Positions 15,725-25,121 are shown, counted from the stretch's first letter. The stretch is DNA of 64,000 bases from an uncultured Alphaproteobacteria bacterium (GCA_934255405.1 CAKQNT010000001.1:62001-126000); one strand, 5' to 3'. The notes: generated by a model not told the origin, from the sequence alone. Numbers and translations are program-made.

Positions 15725-17236
15725 ATGGCGGAGTATTTTTCAGAGAGCGGCTTATATTGGAGGCCGTTAGGCGGTAATAACATCGACCAAATCAGCGGGC
15801 ATTGCTATCAATACACGGATATCAAGAGCTTAAAATCCGGCTTGAAGGCAACCACCATCGTGGTCGATCTCGGAAAATTTGACAATCATCAAGCCTTGGG
15901 AATCAAAAACTCGGTGGCAGCGGTTCCGGATATCAGAGAACTGCTAAAGACCCCGTTTTTGGAGCCCGAGGCTATTTTTTTGACTCACTCGCACCCTGAT
16001 CATTTGAACGGAATTGTCCACTATCTTAAGGCGGGCTATTCTTTGCCTCCGCTATATGGCGGCAAATATACCATGATGATATTGAATGAGCTTTATGATG
16101 AGTTTTGCGTTATGCCGTACGAGCGTCCGGACTTTAACATTATAGATGATGGCGACGTCATAAAATGCGGTTCATTCAAAATTGAGGTATTAGCGTCATC
16201 ACACACCTGTTTTGACAGCTTCGGGTTGCTGATTACCGCTCATGACGGAACAACAGTTTATCACACCGGAGACATGAAAACCGACAACAGCACCTATTTT
16301 CGCAAGCCAACAAACCTCAAACGATTGGCTCAAATGTCCGGCAAAGTTGACTTTACAGTATGTGATTTTTGCGGAATCGTGCGCGACGGATTAGCTGTGC
16401 GGGAAGTTGATACCTTTAAGAAACTGGTTCAGATAGTTAAAAAATCGCGCAAAAATAAAATATTCATACCGGTTTATCCCACTCACGCAGAAATGTATCT
16501 AATTGCGTTTTTGGCCGCGCTAAAACAAAAAAAAGACGTTATTTTTTATGGTGGCAAAGATTTTTATTCTTATTTGGAACAAATAAAAAATTACGGACTG
16601 GATTTTGAAAAACTTGCAGGCAACCGCATAAAAGTCTATGTAGGGACACCGCCAGAAATAAAGAAACTTAAAGGTAAATTTGCTGTTATCGGAACTTATA
16701 ACGACATCGGCAGCCATTTTAATGAGAGCAGTTCCGACAGCTTAGGCATTATCACCTCCGGCACATTTTTTAATCCACTGCGCGGTCAATTTAACGCTCG
16801 CAATATCCGTTTTGTTGACACCAAAGATTATCCGGTTTTGCAAGGATACGGGCATGGTTTTTTGGGTGATTATGAAAAAATAAATCAGATTTTGGCTAAG
16901 CCTGTATTTATACCGACCCATTGTCCGATTTATGTTATTGACAGCTGCCGCAAGCTGGCGGAATATATAGGCATAAAAATTGCCACACCGACAGCGCAAA
17001 ACAATCATACCTACAAGCTGGAGAAAGATGGTTTTAAGGAAGTAAAAGCTTCTCCGGCAACTTGGCTGGTGGTTAGCTATGCTAACAATCAGGCAGCTTT
17101 TACTGAAGTCTGGCAGAAGCCGACTTCGGGCATGGGCTTTTTGAAACGAACATTTAGCGCTCGACGTTGCCGCAACCAATTTGAAATGATGTTACATCAA
17201 CGCCAAAATAAGGATAACAGAAATGCAGATAAATAA
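15725..17236 (+). CDS. RNase J-like metallo-beta-lactamase-fold enzyme
   Basis: The 503-residue protein is a metallo-beta-lactamase-fold hydrolase related to RNase J. Motifs are THSHPDH (about 84-90, zinc ligands), SSHTCFDSFG (His of motif III), YHTGDMKTD (motif IV Asp) and a late IPTHCPIY, the last His-containing motif. The beta-CASP-like insert is between. RNase J is a 5'-3' exonuclease/endonuclease for RNA maturation and decay. This member is shorter than canonical RNase J (about 550) and rather divergent, so other nucleic-acid or small-molecule substrates are possible. I begin at the ATG at 15725; the spacing to AAAGG is loose. Its end overlaps the thioesterase gene by 14 bases. Confidence 0.7.
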   Translation: MAEYFSESGLYWRPLGGNNIDQISGHCYQYTDIKSLKSGLKATTIVVDLGKFDNHQALGIKNSVAAVPDIRELLKTPFLEPEAIFLTHSHPDHLNGIVHYLKAGYSLPPLYGGKYTMMILNELYDEFCVMPYERPDFNIIDDGDVIKCGSFKIEVLASSHTCFDSFGLLITAHDGTTVYHTGDMKTDNSTYFRKPTNLKRLAQMSGKVDFTVCDFCGIVRDGLAVREVDTFKKLVQIVKKSRKNKIFIPVYPTHAEMYLIAFLAALKQKKDVIFYGGKDFYSYLEQIKNYGLDFEKLAGNRIKVYVGTPPEIKKLKGKFAVIGTYNDIGSHFNESSSDSLGIITSGTFFNPLRGQFNARNIRFVDTKDYPVLQGYGHGFLGDYEKINQILAKPVFIPTHCPIYVIDSCRKLAEYIGIKIATPTAQNNHTYKLEKDGFKEVKASPATWLVVSYANNQAAFTEVWQKPTSGMGFLKRTFSARRCRNQFEMMLHQRQNKDNRNADK

Positions 17237-17960
17237 ATATTGCGATGAGTACAATATCCGCAGCTATGAATGCGACAGCAACGGGAATCTCCGAATTTTG
17301 ACTTTGATGAATATTTTTCAGGATATGGCAGACAACCATGCCAGAGAATTGGGGCTGGGCATTGACTATGTCTTGTCTAAGGGATTGGCTTGGGTCGGCA
17401 CCAATTATGCAATGGATATTGTACGGCTTCCTAAAATGCACGAACATATTGAAATAATTACGTGGCCTTCGGCAGAGCGCCGACTTGGAGCAGTCCGCGA
17501 CTTTGAGGTGTTTGGAGAGGACGGCAAAAGCATTATCAAAGCATCTAGCCAGTGGGTGCTGATTGACTTCAAACGCAAACGGCCGGTAAGCCTGAACGAA
17601 AATCTGCCGGAATACACCTGTATTCCCGAGCGCGCCTTAGAAACGGATTTTCCCAAATTGCCGGAAGTTGAGCGTATTGATGAAGAAACCAAATTCAGAG
17701 TGCGCTTTGACGATGTTGATATAAATAAACACGTAAACAACGCAGTATATGTGTTGTGGGCTTGCGAAGCGGTTAATCCGGAATTTAGAGTAGCTCACTC
17801 TCCCAAGCATATTGAAATATCTTTTCGCAAAGAAGGGCACATGGGTGAAAAAATCAAGGTCAGCACCCAATGCGAAGGGTTGCACAGTTTTCACACCATA
17901 CGCACTTATGACAGCGATGATGAACGTGAGCTGGCAAGAGCATACATAGAGTGGGAATAA
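17223..17960 (+). CDS. Acyl-ACP thioesterase (FatA/FatB-like, double hotdog)
   Basis: The 245-residue protein resembles bacterial acyl-ACP thioesterases of the plant FatA/FatB family. The first hotdog starts with QINKYCDEYNIRSYECD and has an LGLGIDYVL stretch. The second carries FDDVDINKHVNNAVYV (about 158-173), in which Asp, Asn and His match the family's catalytic region. It would release fatty acids from acyl carrier protein in the cytosol. The gene overlaps the RNase J-like gene and uses AAGGATAA as ribosome site, so translational coupling is likely. The link between the two functions is not obvious. Confidence 0.8.
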   Translation: MQINKYCDEYNIRSYECDSNGNLRILTLMNIFQDMADNHARELGLGIDYVLSKGLAWVGTNYAMDIVRLPKMHEHIEIITWPSAERRLGAVRDFEVFGEDGKSIIKASSQWVLIDFKRKRPVSLNENLPEYTCIPERALETDFPKLPEVERIDEETKFRVRFDDVDINKHVNNAVYVLWACEAVNPEFRVAHSPKHIEISFRKEGHMGEKIKVSTQCEGLHSFHTIRTYDSDDERELARAYIEWE

Positions 17961-17988
17961 CGTCGGCAAATGTTTCCGGCATAGTCAA

Positions 17989-18552
17989 TCACACTGATAA
18001 GTGTTCATATAAAATTTTCGCGCCAAGTCCAATGAGAATAATGCCTGAAGAAATTTCCAACCATTGAGTAGGAAACTTCTTAAAGATACGACAAAAATTA
18101 AACCCGATGTTTGCGCACACAAAAGTGGTGATACCGATTAATGACGCCGAGCTCCAAATCGGCACCTGAACAAAGTAAAGCATGGAGCCACTGACAAAGG
18201 CATCTATAGACGTGGCCACACCAATCATAAACAACACCTTTAAGGACAAGGTTTTGTTTAATTTATTTGAGCACTCGTCACTACGCAGAGAATCGCTGAT
18301 AACCTTGAGTCCCAACATCAAAAATACAAAAAAAGCTATCCAGTGATCAATCTGCTCTATCTGATGATAAATCGTGCGGGCACCATACCAGCCTAAAACC
18401 GGCATTATAAATTGCCCCAAACCGGTTGACGCGGCTATTTGCAAAGCGGATTTGCCTTTTTTCTTTTTGATAACCAAGCCATAAGAAAAAGCAACAACAA
18501 AGGCATCTACCGACAATGCCAAAGCTAAAAACCATATTTCCAAGAAACTCAA
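17989..18552 (-). CDS. mntP: Manganese efflux pump MntP
   Basis: This 187-residue integral membrane protein has six predicted helices in two related halves. Each half begins with the Asp-containing motif of the family: LALSVDAFVVAFS in the first and GVATSIDAFVSG in the second. MntP exports Mn2+ from the cytosol. The start appears to be TTG at 18552, with GGAGA six bases upstream; no in-frame ATG gives full length. It is alone, convergent with the thioesterase gene and divergent from the methyltransferase gene. No yybP-ykoY riboswitch is evident in the short upstream gap. Confidence 0.88.
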   Translation of the reverse strand: MSFLEIWFLALALSVDAFVVAFSYGLVIKKKKGKSALQIAASTGLGQFIMPVLGWYGARTIYHQIEQIDHWIAFFVFLMLGLKVISDSLRSDECSNKLNKTLSLKVLFMIGVATSIDAFVSGSMLYFVQVPIWSSASLIGITTFVCANIGFNFCRIFKKFPTQWLEISSGIILIGLGAKILYEHLSV

Positions 18553-18611
18553 TGTCTTCTCCGTTGTATTTTTTTTATTTTTGAGTACAATGCTCGCAAA
18601 GGAGCAAGTTT

Positions 18612-19334
18612 ATGGTTGACTATAGCGAAGATTATTTATTAGACAAGCGAATAAAAATTTTTCAACCCAATGACGGATATCGGGCGGCAATAGACGCGGT
18701 ACTTTTGGCCGCCGCAGTAAAGAACGTGCGCCCAGATGATAATATTTTAGACATCGGATCCGGTACCGGCGCCATAAGTCTGTGTATTGCCGACAGATTT
18801 AGAGAAAATGAGATAACCGGAGTAGAAATCCAAGCGGAGTTAGCAGAATTGGCCAACAAAAGCGCTCAAGCCAACGGTTTTGCAAAACTAAAATATATAA
18901 ATAGAGATATTTTTGAGCGCCCACTGCCGTTTTGCTCATTTGCTCATGTGGTGAGCAACCCACCTTATTTTGAAAACTCAATGCCGACATCTCCCAGATC
19001 AGGCAAAGCAACAGCTCATACTTTTAGTCATGGCAACTTAAACGATTGGGTTAATCTCTGTATCAAGATGGTACGTCCGCAAGGCTATTTGTATATGATA
19101 AACCGCACCGAAGCGTTGGCGGAAATTTTAGCGTCGTTTTCGGGCCGTATGGGAGAAATTCGTATTTTTCCATTCTATTCAAAAGTCGGGCTTGATGCCA
19201 AACGAATAATTGTCCGCGCCAAAAAAGACTCCCGCGCTCCTCTCTCAATTGCGCCGGAATTGATAATACACGAAGCGGACGGGAGCTACACTCAAGCCGC
19301 AGAAGCAATCCTAAGGGGCGGAAATTGTTTGTAA
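18612..19334 (+). CDS. TrmN6-like tRNA1(Val) adenine-N6 methyltransferase
   Basis: The 240-residue protein has a Rossmann methyltransferase fold: LDIGSGTGAISL (motif I, about 46-57), a GVEIQAELAELA acidic loop, and the catalytic VSNPPYF (about 116-122) of amino-methylating enzymes. The sequence SPRSGKATAHTF after NPPY is typical of the COG4123/TrmN6 group, which methylates A37 of tRNA1(Val). The ATG follows AAAGGAG closely. Other N6-adenine or N5-glutamine methyltransferases share NPPY, so the exact target is probable rather than certain. A good rpmH promoter follows its stop codon. Confidence 0.78.
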   Translation: MVDYSEDYLLDKRIKIFQPNDGYRAAIDAVLLAAAVKNVRPDDNILDIGSGTGAISLCIADRFRENEITGVEIQAELAELANKSAQANGFAKLKYINRDIFERPLPFCSFAHVVSNPPYFENSMPTSPRSGKATAHTFSHGNLNDWVNLCIKMVRPQGYLYMINRTEALAEILASFSGRMGEIRIFPFYSKVGLDAKRIIVRAKKDSRAPLSIAPELIIHEADGSYTQAAEAILRGGNCL

Positions 19335-19342
19335 TTTTTAGG

Positions 19343-19371
19343 TTGACAGCAAAGGCTTTTGCGGTTATAAA
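19343..19371 (+). promoter_or_regulatory. Consensus promoter of the rpmH operon
   Basis: TTGACA (19343-19348) and TATAAA (19366-19371) are separated by 17 bases, an almost perfect sigma-70 promoter about 80 bases before rpmH, as expected for a ribosomal protein operon. Confidence 0.85.
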
Positions 19372-19451
19372 CCAAATGTCCGAGAGTTCCGTGGTGGAAC
19401 TTTAAATAAAACAAATAACAGGCTAACAGCCTGACTAACCGGAGAAAAAAT

Positions 19452-19586
19452 ATGAAACGTACCTATCAGCCGAGTAAATTGGTAAGAGCTCGTCGTCATG
19501 GATTCCGCACCCGCATGGCTACCGCCGGCGGACGCAAGGTTTTGTCTGCACGTAGAGCAAAAGGCCGTAAAAAACTTTCGGCCTAA
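19452..19586 (+). CDS. rpmH: 50S ribosomal protein L34
   Basis: This 44-residue basic protein starts MKRTYQPSKLVRARRHGF and ends with a lysine/arginine-rich KGRKKLSA, the unmistakable L34 pattern. It is a late assembly protein of the large ribosomal subunit. It heads rpmH-rnpA-yidD-yidC-engB, with rnpA starting four bases after its stop codon. CCGGAGAAAAAAT supplies the ribosome site. A consensus promoter is upstream. Confidence 0.97.
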   Translation: MKRTYQPSKLVRARRHGFRTRMATAGGRKVLSARRAKGRKKLSA

Positions 19587-19589
19587 GAG

Positions 19590-19982
19590 ATGAAAGTTCT
19601 TATCTTAAAGAAAAGAAAAGATTTCGTCAGAGCCGCCAGAGGACTCAAATCGGTTACTCCGAGTTTGATTCTGCAGGCGGCTCAAAGTTTATCCACTCCT
19701 GCAAAACCGGTGTTGGGAGATGGTTGTTATCTGGGTTTTACTGCCACCAAAAAACTGGGCAAAGCGCATATTCGCAATCTGGTAAAACGCCGATTACGTG
19801 CGGCAGCTGCAGAGTGCTTTGCTGACAATGCTTTGTCCGGCATGGATTATGTTCTGATTGGAAGATACAACACGGCAGAGGTTGACTTTATTAAGCTCAA
19901 GTCAGATATGATAAAAGCTCTGCGCGATATTGAAAATCAGAGAAACGAAAAAAATGAAGTTTCTAATCATCGGGTTAATTAA
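19590..19982 (+). CDS. rnpA: Ribonuclease P protein component
   Basis: The 130-residue protein is RnpA. It begins with KKRKDFVRAARG and has GFTATKKLGKAHIRNLVKRR, the RNR-type helix that contacts the RNA subunit. RnpA helps the catalytic RNA remove 5' leaders from precursor tRNAs. Its last 29 bases overlap the start of yidD. The RNA partner (rnpB) is not in this window. Confidence 0.95.
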   Translation: MKVLILKKRKDFVRAARGLKSVTPSLILQAAQSLSTPAKPVLGDGCYLGFTATKKLGKAHIRNLVKRRLRAAAAECFADNALSGMDYVLIGRYNTAEVDFIKLKSDMIKALRDIENQRNEKNEVSNHRVN

Positions 19983-20181
19983 ATTTTATCAAAATTGCAT
20001 TTCACCGTGGCTGCCCAATGTATGCCGCTACAAACCAAGCTGCTCGGAATATTTTGTTCAGGCGGTGCAGATTCATGGCGTGATTAAAGGCTCCTACCTT
20101 GGAATCCGGCGAATTTTGCGATGTCATCCGTGGGGCGGAAAAGGATATGATCCGGTACCACCCAAAAAATCAGAAAAATGA
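19954..20181 (+). CDS. yidD: Membrane protein insertion efficiency factor YidD
   Basis: This 75-residue protein has the YidD signature: ISPWLPNVCRYKPSCSEY early on, three or four conserved cysteines (PSCSEY and RCHPW) and GGKGYDPVP near the end, with an N-terminal amphipathic helix for peripheral inner-membrane attachment. It assists YidC-dependent insertion. I start at the ATG at 19954, which overlaps rnpA by 29 bases; the ribosome site is weak, so translation may be coupled to rnpA. Confidence 0.93.
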   Translation: MKFLIIGLIKFYQNCISPWLPNVCRYKPSCSEYFVQAVQIHGVIKGSYLGIRRILRCHPWGGKGYDPVPPKKSEK

Positions 20182-20260
20182 TTTAAGTGCTTGCCTTAGC
20201 AAAGAAAGTATACTACATATAAGCAAGTTATAAGATTGAAGGACAAGGAGTTTTCGGTTT

Positions 20261-21925
20261 ATGAGAGAAGAGACTAAAAGCCTGTATATTGCCATTGTGC
20301 TGTCACTGGTTGTGATTTTGGCTACCAACTGGCTGTTTCCTAAGCAACAGCAGGCGGTTGAAGAAACTGTTGCAGTCGAGCAAATAGAAGTCAAAAACGT
20401 TGAAGCCGCTTCGGCTCCGGAAAAGATTGACCTGCCGATGGCAGAGGTTTTGAAATCTGACAAACGCGTGCAGATAAGCAACCGTGCAATTAGTGGCTCA
20501 ATTCGGCTCAAAGGCGCTCGTTTTGACGAGCTGAATCTCACTCGCTACAAACAAACTTTGGCTGAAAACAGCGCTGATGTAAATTTGTTTTCTCCGGCCG
20601 GCACTGTCGCTCCTTATTATGCTGAATTTGGTTGGCTCGGCACAGATAACTCTCTAAAACTACCCAATGAGAACACCATTTGGCAGCTTAAGGGCAACAA
20701 GCTTACTCCGCAAACTCCGATTATTTTGGAATGGAACAATGGTCAGGGCTTGAAGTTTGTTCGTAAGATTTCGGTTGATGATAACTACCTCTTCAGCATT
20801 GAGCAAATTGTTGAAAACAACAGCGGTAAAGATATTACTCTCTATCCCTATGCCTTGATTAACCGAGAATCTCCTGAAGCTGACGGCAATGCCCGCGTTG
20901 TGCATGAAGGGGTTGCCGGCGTGCTGGATTCAACTCTGAAAGAAATCAAGTTCAGCAGCCTAAAAAAGGATAAAAAAGAAGAGTTCACATCAACCGGAGG
21001 CTGGGCAGGTTTTTCTGATCACTACTGGTTGAGCGCGCTGATACTAGACAACAATTCTCAGAGCCGTGTAAAATTTTCGGAAACCGGAAAAGATACTTAT
21101 CAGACAGACTTTGTCGGGCAAGGAATTAACATCGCCAATGGTACTGTCGGCACATCCGGCAGCAAGTTCTTTGCCGGCGCTAAAGAAATCAGCCTGCTTG
21201 ATGCCTACACTAAACAACATCATATTGAAAAATTTGATTTGGCGGTAGATTTTGGCTGGTATTACTTTTTGACCAAACCATTCTTCTATATCTTGGACTT
21301 TTTCTATCGGATTATCGGCAACATGGGCTGGGCAATATTGCTGTTTGCCGCTCTGCTGCGTCTGGCGATGTTTCCGATTGCCAATAAGTCTTATGAGAGC
21401 ATGTCTAAAATGAAAAAGGTTCAGCCGAAGATTCAAGATCTGCAGAACAAATATAAAGACGACAAAATGAAACTGCAGGCAGAAATGATGAACCTTTACA
21501 AAAAAGAGAAAATTAATCCGGCATCCGGCTGTCTGCCGATGTTAATCCAAATTCCGGTATTTTTCTCTCTCTACAAGGTTTTGAATATCGCCATTGAAAT
21601 CCGTCATGCTCCGTTCATCGGTTGGATTAAAGATTTGTCAGCTCCGGATCCGCTGACATTGTCGGTGATTACCCATTTGCCGGTTCCGAGCTTTTTGGAT
21701 ATTGGCATTTGGCCGATTATCATGGGAATCACCATGTATATTCAGCAAAAATTAAATCCGGCCCCGACTAATAAAGATCAAGCCAGAATGTTTGCACTGA
21801 TGCCGCTGGTATTTATGTTTATGCTTGGGCATTTTGCCTCAGGATTGGTTATCTACTGGGCTTTGAGCAATATATTGTCAATCATTCAGCAAAAAGTTAT
21901 TATGAAAAAAGTCGGAGTTAACTAA
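20261..21925 (+). CDS. yidC: Membrane protein insertase YidC
   Basis: The 554-residue protein has the alpha/gamma-proteobacterial YidC layout: an N-terminal helix (about 7-25), a large periplasmic beta domain (about 60-330) and the conserved five-helix insertase core at the C-terminus, including GWAILLFAALLRLAMFP, the cytosolic coiled loop with QPKIQDLQNKYKDD, and PASGCLPMLIQIPVF. The Arg in the second core helix, the substrate groove residue, is present (LLRLA). It inserts and folds inner-membrane proteins, alone or with SecYEG. AAGGAG lies before the ATG. Its stop codon overlaps the engB start (TAATG). Confidence 0.96.
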   Translation: MREETKSLYIAIVLSLVVILATNWLFPKQQQAVEETVAVEQIEVKNVEAASAPEKIDLPMAEVLKSDKRVQISNRAISGSIRLKGARFDELNLTRYKQTLAENSADVNLFSPAGTVAPYYAEFGWLGTDNSLKLPNENTIWQLKGNKLTPQTPIILEWNNGQGLKFVRKISVDDNYLFSIEQIVENNSGKDITLYPYALINRESPEADGNARVVHEGVAGVLDSTLKEIKFSSLKKDKKEEFTSTGGWAGFSDHYWLSALILDNNSQSRVKFSETGKDTYQTDFVGQGINIANGTVGTSGSKFFAGAKEISLLDAYTKQHHIEKFDLAVDFGWYYFLTKPFFYILDFFYRIIGNMGWAILLFAALLRLAMFPIANKSYESMSKMKKVQPKIQDLQNKYKDDKMKLQAEMMNLYKKEKINPASGCLPMLIQIPVFFSLYKVLNIAIEIRHAPFIGWIKDLSAPDPLTLSVITHLPVPSFLDIGIWPIIMGITMYIQQKLNPAPTNKDQARMFALMPLVFMFMLGHFASGLVIYWALSNILSIIQQKVIMKKVGVN

Positions 21926-22566
21926 TGACCTTTGAGCAACCGGAATTTAGCGCTGAGCAAATTGAGGTCGCACGCAAATTATTTGCCGGCAAATGTGAAT
22001 TTGTGCTCGGGGTGGCAAAGTTGGAACAACTACCGTTGACTGAGTGGCCGGAGATTGCTTTTGCCGGACGCTCCAATGTCGGAAAGTCAAGCCTTATAAA
22101 CGCAGTTACCGGCAAAAAAGGCTTGGCAAAAACCTCTAACACCCCTGGGCGCACTCAACAGCTGAATTACTTTAATCTGGCAGACAAAATACATATCGTA
22201 GACCTTCCGGGCTATGGTTATGCGGAGGCTCCGGAAAGTACGGTTCGACAGTGGCAAAAAGTTATTTTTGCTTATTTGCAAGGACGTGTTAACCTTAAGC
22301 GGGTTTTTGTGCTGATTGATTCACGACACGGCATCAAAAAATCTGATCGGGAAATCATGGAATTGTTGGACAAGGCGGCGGTGACGTATCAGCTGGTATT
22401 GACTAAGGCAGACAAGATAAGTGCGGCGGCGTTGCAAAAGGTTAAGTCTGATTTGCAAACAGAGGTCGGAAAGCATGCGGCAGCATATTCTGTGGTTCTG
22501 GCAACAAGCTCCGAAAAAAGAATCGGCATTGATATATTGCAAGCAGAAATTGCATCTTTATTATAA
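21925..22566 (+). CDS. engB: Ribosome biogenesis GTPase EngB/YsxC
   Basis: This 213-residue GTPase has G1 AFAGRSNVGKSS (about 49-58), G2 with NTPGRTQ, G3 VDLPGYGYA, G4 LTKADK and G5 ATSS. The order and spacing are those of the TrmE-Era-EngA-EngB group, and RTQQLNYF is typical of EngB. It works late in 50S subunit assembly. The ATG overlaps the yidC stop codon by one base. A strong terminator follows at about 22597. Confidence 0.94.
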   Translation: MTFEQPEFSAEQIEVARKLFAGKCEFVLGVAKLEQLPLTEWPEIAFAGRSNVGKSSLINAVTGKKGLAKTSNTPGRTQQLNYFNLADKIHIVDLPGYGYAEAPESTVRQWQKVIFAYLQGRVNLKRVFVLIDSRHGIKKSDREIMELLDKAAVTYQLVLTKADKISAAALQKVKSDLQTEVGKHAAAYSVVLATSSEKRIGIDILQAEIASLL

Positions 22567-22596
22567 ATTCAGCACATAGAAAAGAGCGCGCAAAAA

Positions 22597-22630
22597 AAAC
22601 ACCCCGCATGTCTTAGCAAGCGGGGTGTTT
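22597..22630. terminator. Bidirectional terminator between engB and rpsA
   Basis: ACACCCCGC and GCGGGGTGT pair perfectly around a 12-base loop, with A-runs on the left and T-runs on the right, so it can end both the engB transcript and the leftward rpsA transcript. Confidence 0.9.
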
Positions 22631-22646
22631 TGTTTACCAAAAACGA

Positions 22647-24332
22647 CTAAGCGTTCTTTTTCAGAGCAGCGCCCAGAGCATCGCCGAGAGCAGAGTTGCC
22701 ACTGTCAGAGTTGGTGTACTCTTCCAGAGCTTTCTTCTCTTCTTCGATTTCCAGAGCTTTTACTGAAAGGTTCAGCTTGTTGTTTTTCTTGTCAACAGTG
22801 GTGACTTTAGCCTCAAGAACATCGCCCTCTTTGAAGGTCTCAGGGGTCTGAGCGTTTTTGTCTTTAGACAAATCAGCTTTCTTGATGTATGCAGATACAC
22901 CGTTAACTTCAACGTTTACGCCTTTGTCATCAGCGCTGACAACAGTAGCCTTAACAACATCGCCCTTCTTGAAAGCTTCAAGAGCTGCGCCGGTGGTGTT
23001 TTCGGTCAACTGTTTAATACCAAGGCTGATGCGCTCTTTTTCAACATCAACGTCAATGATTTTGGCCTGAATTTCCTGACCTTTGGTGTAGTCCTTAACA
23101 GCTTCTTCGCCAGACTTGTCCCAAGAAATATCAGACAGGTGAATCATACCATCAATCTCATCAGACAAACCAACAAACAAACCAAATTCGGTAATATTCT
23201 TGATTTTGCCTTCGATGATTGATCCAACCGGATGCTCTTCTACATAAGCAGCCCACGGATTAGGAGTGCACTGTTTAATGCCCAAAGAGATACGACGTTT
23301 GTCAGCATCAACTTCCAGAACTTTAACCTGAACTTCTTGAGAGGTAGATACAATCTTACCCGGGTGTACGTTCTTGCGAGTCCAGCTCATTTCAGAAACG
23401 TGAACCAAACCTTCAATACCGTCTTCGAGTTCAACAAAAGCACCGTAATCAGTGATGTTGGTAACTTTACCGGTGTAAATTTCGCCAACTTTGTATTTGT
23501 CGGCAACGCTCTGCCACGGGTCAGATTCAAGCTGTTTCATACCCAAAGAAATTCTCTGGTTGTCTTCGTTGAATTTGATAACCTGAACTTTAACAGTCTG
23601 GCCAACAGACAAAACTTCAGCCGGATGATTAATGCGTTTCCAAGAAATATCGGTAACGTGCAACAAACCGTCAACACCACCCAAATCAATAAATGCGCCG
23701 TAATCGGTAATGTTTTTAACAACGCCCTCAAGGATAGAACCTTCTTTGAGGTCATTGATGAGCTCGGCACGAGCTTCGGCACGAGTTTCTTCCAGAACAA
23801 CACGGCGAGAAACAACGATGTTGCCTCTTACCTTGTCCATTTTCAAAATCTGGAAAGGTTGAGTGATACCCATCAACGGGGTGATATCGCGAATCGGGCG
23901 GATATCAATCTGAGAACCGGGCAAGAATGCAATTGCACCGTTGAGGTCAACAGTGAAACCACCTTTAACGCGGCCAAAGATAACGCCGTTAACACGCTCA
24001 CCGGAATTGAGACACTTCTCAAGATCTTGCCAGGCTTCTTCACGGCGGGCTTTTTCGCGAGAGAGAACAATGTTGCCATCTTTGTCTTCATAGCGGTCAA
24101 CATAAACTTCTACCTGATCACCAGCCTTGAGTTCGGCGTTTTGGCCAAACTCGCGCAGAGGAATGCGGCCCTCTGACTTGAGGCCGACATCAACAGTGGC
24201 AAAGTCATCAGACAATTTAATAATGGTACCCTTAACAACCGAGCCGACAATACCTTTGTCGCCGAACTGTTCATTCAGCAAAGCTTCAAAATTTTCGTTG
24301 TTTTCAGGGATTTTGATATCAGTATTAATCAT
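22647..24332 (-). CDS. rpsA: 30S ribosomal protein S1
   Basis: The 561-residue protein consists of six S1 RNA-binding repeats. The well-conserved repeats 3-6 show the pattern (G)xVKNITDYGAFVxL...GLVHVSEMSW...RRISLGIKQ. The N-terminal two repeats are more divergent, and the first holds the ribosome-docking region. S1 helps mRNAs with weak leaders to dock on the 30S subunit. It lies downstream of cmk on the same strand, the usual cmk-rpsA order, with a 126-base gap. An alanine-rich tail ends the protein. Confidence 0.96.
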   Translation of the reverse strand: MINTDIKIPENNENFEALLNEQFGDKGIVGSVVKGTIIKLSDDFATVDVGLKSEGRIPLREFGQNAELKAGDQVEVYVDRYEDKDGNIVLSREKARREEAWQDLEKCLNSGERVNGVIFGRVKGGFTVDLNGAIAFLPGSQIDIRPIRDITPLMGITQPFQILKMDKVRGNIVVSRRVVLEETRAEARAELINDLKEGSILEGVVKNITDYGAFIDLGGVDGLLHVTDISWKRINHPAEVLSVGQTVKVQVIKFNEDNQRISLGMKQLESDPWQSVADKYKVGEIYTGKVTNITDYGAFVELEDGIEGLVHVSEMSWTRKNVHPGKIVSTSQEVQVKVLEVDADKRRISLGIKQCTPNPWAAYVEEHPVGSIIEGKIKNITEFGLFVGLSDEIDGMIHLSDISWDKSGEEAVKDYTKGQEIQAKIIDVDVEKERISLGIKQLTENTTGAALEAFKKGDVVKATVVSADDKGVNVEVNGVSAYIKKADLSKDKNAQTPETFKEGDVLEAKVTTVDKKNNKLNLSVKALEIEEEKKALEEYTNSDSGNSALGDALGAALKKNA

Positions 24333-24458
24333 TAAGTATTATTTCAAAAATGCCATTCCTCCAGATAAGAAACGAGGCGGACTTGTGCGAGGTTAAGAAT
24401 ACCGATGGCAATAGCGCACCCTATTGCCAAAGAGTGGTTCTTTTATAACCTAAAATAT

Positions 24459-25121
24459 TTATTTTTCAAGCTTTTTATCAATGAGAGAGCAGACTTTTTC
24501 AAACACCTGCTCGGCATTGTATTCGGAGGTATCAAAGATAACTGCATCAGCCGCCGGTTTTAATGGGGCGGCAGAGCGATTAGAATCGCGTTCATCGCGT
24601 TCCTTAATCTGCGCCAAAACCTCTTCATAAGTCTTATTGAGCCCTTTTTGCAAAAACTCTTTGTAGCGGCGCTCCGCCCTAACCTCCGGCGAGGCAGTCA
24701 CAAACAGTTTAATATCCGCATCTGGACAAACTACAGTACCGGTATCGCGCCCGTCATAAATGGCGCCGTTGGCCTTTGATCCATCGGCAAACACCGGATT
24801 AAGCGCAAAATCCTGCTGCATTTTAAGCAAAGCGCGGCGAACCGATGGCATAGCCGCAACCACGGAGGCAGAACGACCGCCAATATCTGAACGAAAATCC
24901 TGATGGTGAGAAAGTTCAATCATTTTGGGGAAAGTTAGGGCTTGGGCTACTTTTTCGGCAGTTGTCTCATCATCAAGCGGCTGTCCGTCCAATACCATCT
25001 GCAACCCTACTGCCCGATACACCATGCCTGTGTCAAAATAAGCCATGCCGTATTTGCGCGAAAGTTTATCGGCCAGAGTGCCTTTTCCGGCTGAAGCCGG
25101 ACCATCTATTGTGATAATCAT
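24459..25121 (-). CDS. cmk: Cytidylate kinase
   Basis: The 220-residue protein begins MIITIDGPASAGKGTLA (P-loop GPASAGKGT), then has YFDTGMVYRA, a DGRDTGTVV stretch (CMP-binding Arg and Asp) and a C-terminal DSNRSAAPL, the lid arginine region. It phosphorylates CMP and dCMP. The ATG at 25121 follows the usual family start; a TTG two codons earlier is also open. rpsA follows downstream, as in most proteobacteria. aroA, often upstream, is not here. Confidence 0.94.
   Translation of the reverse strand: MIITIDGPASAGKGTLADKLSRKYGMAYFDTGMVYRAVGLQMVLDGQPLDDETTAEKVAQALTFPKMIELSHHQDFRSDIGGRSASVVAAMPSVRRALLKMQQDFALNPVFADGSKANGAIYDGRDTGTVVCPDADIKLFVTASPEVRAERRYKEFLQKGLNKTYEEVLAQIKERDERDSNRSAAPLKPAADAVIFDTSEYNAEQVFEKVCSLIDKKLEK

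Noticed and set aside
23232..24176. Rightward 314-codon open frame inside rpsA
   Set aside because: It is a shadow of the repeated S1 domains on the other strand, with no ribosome site.
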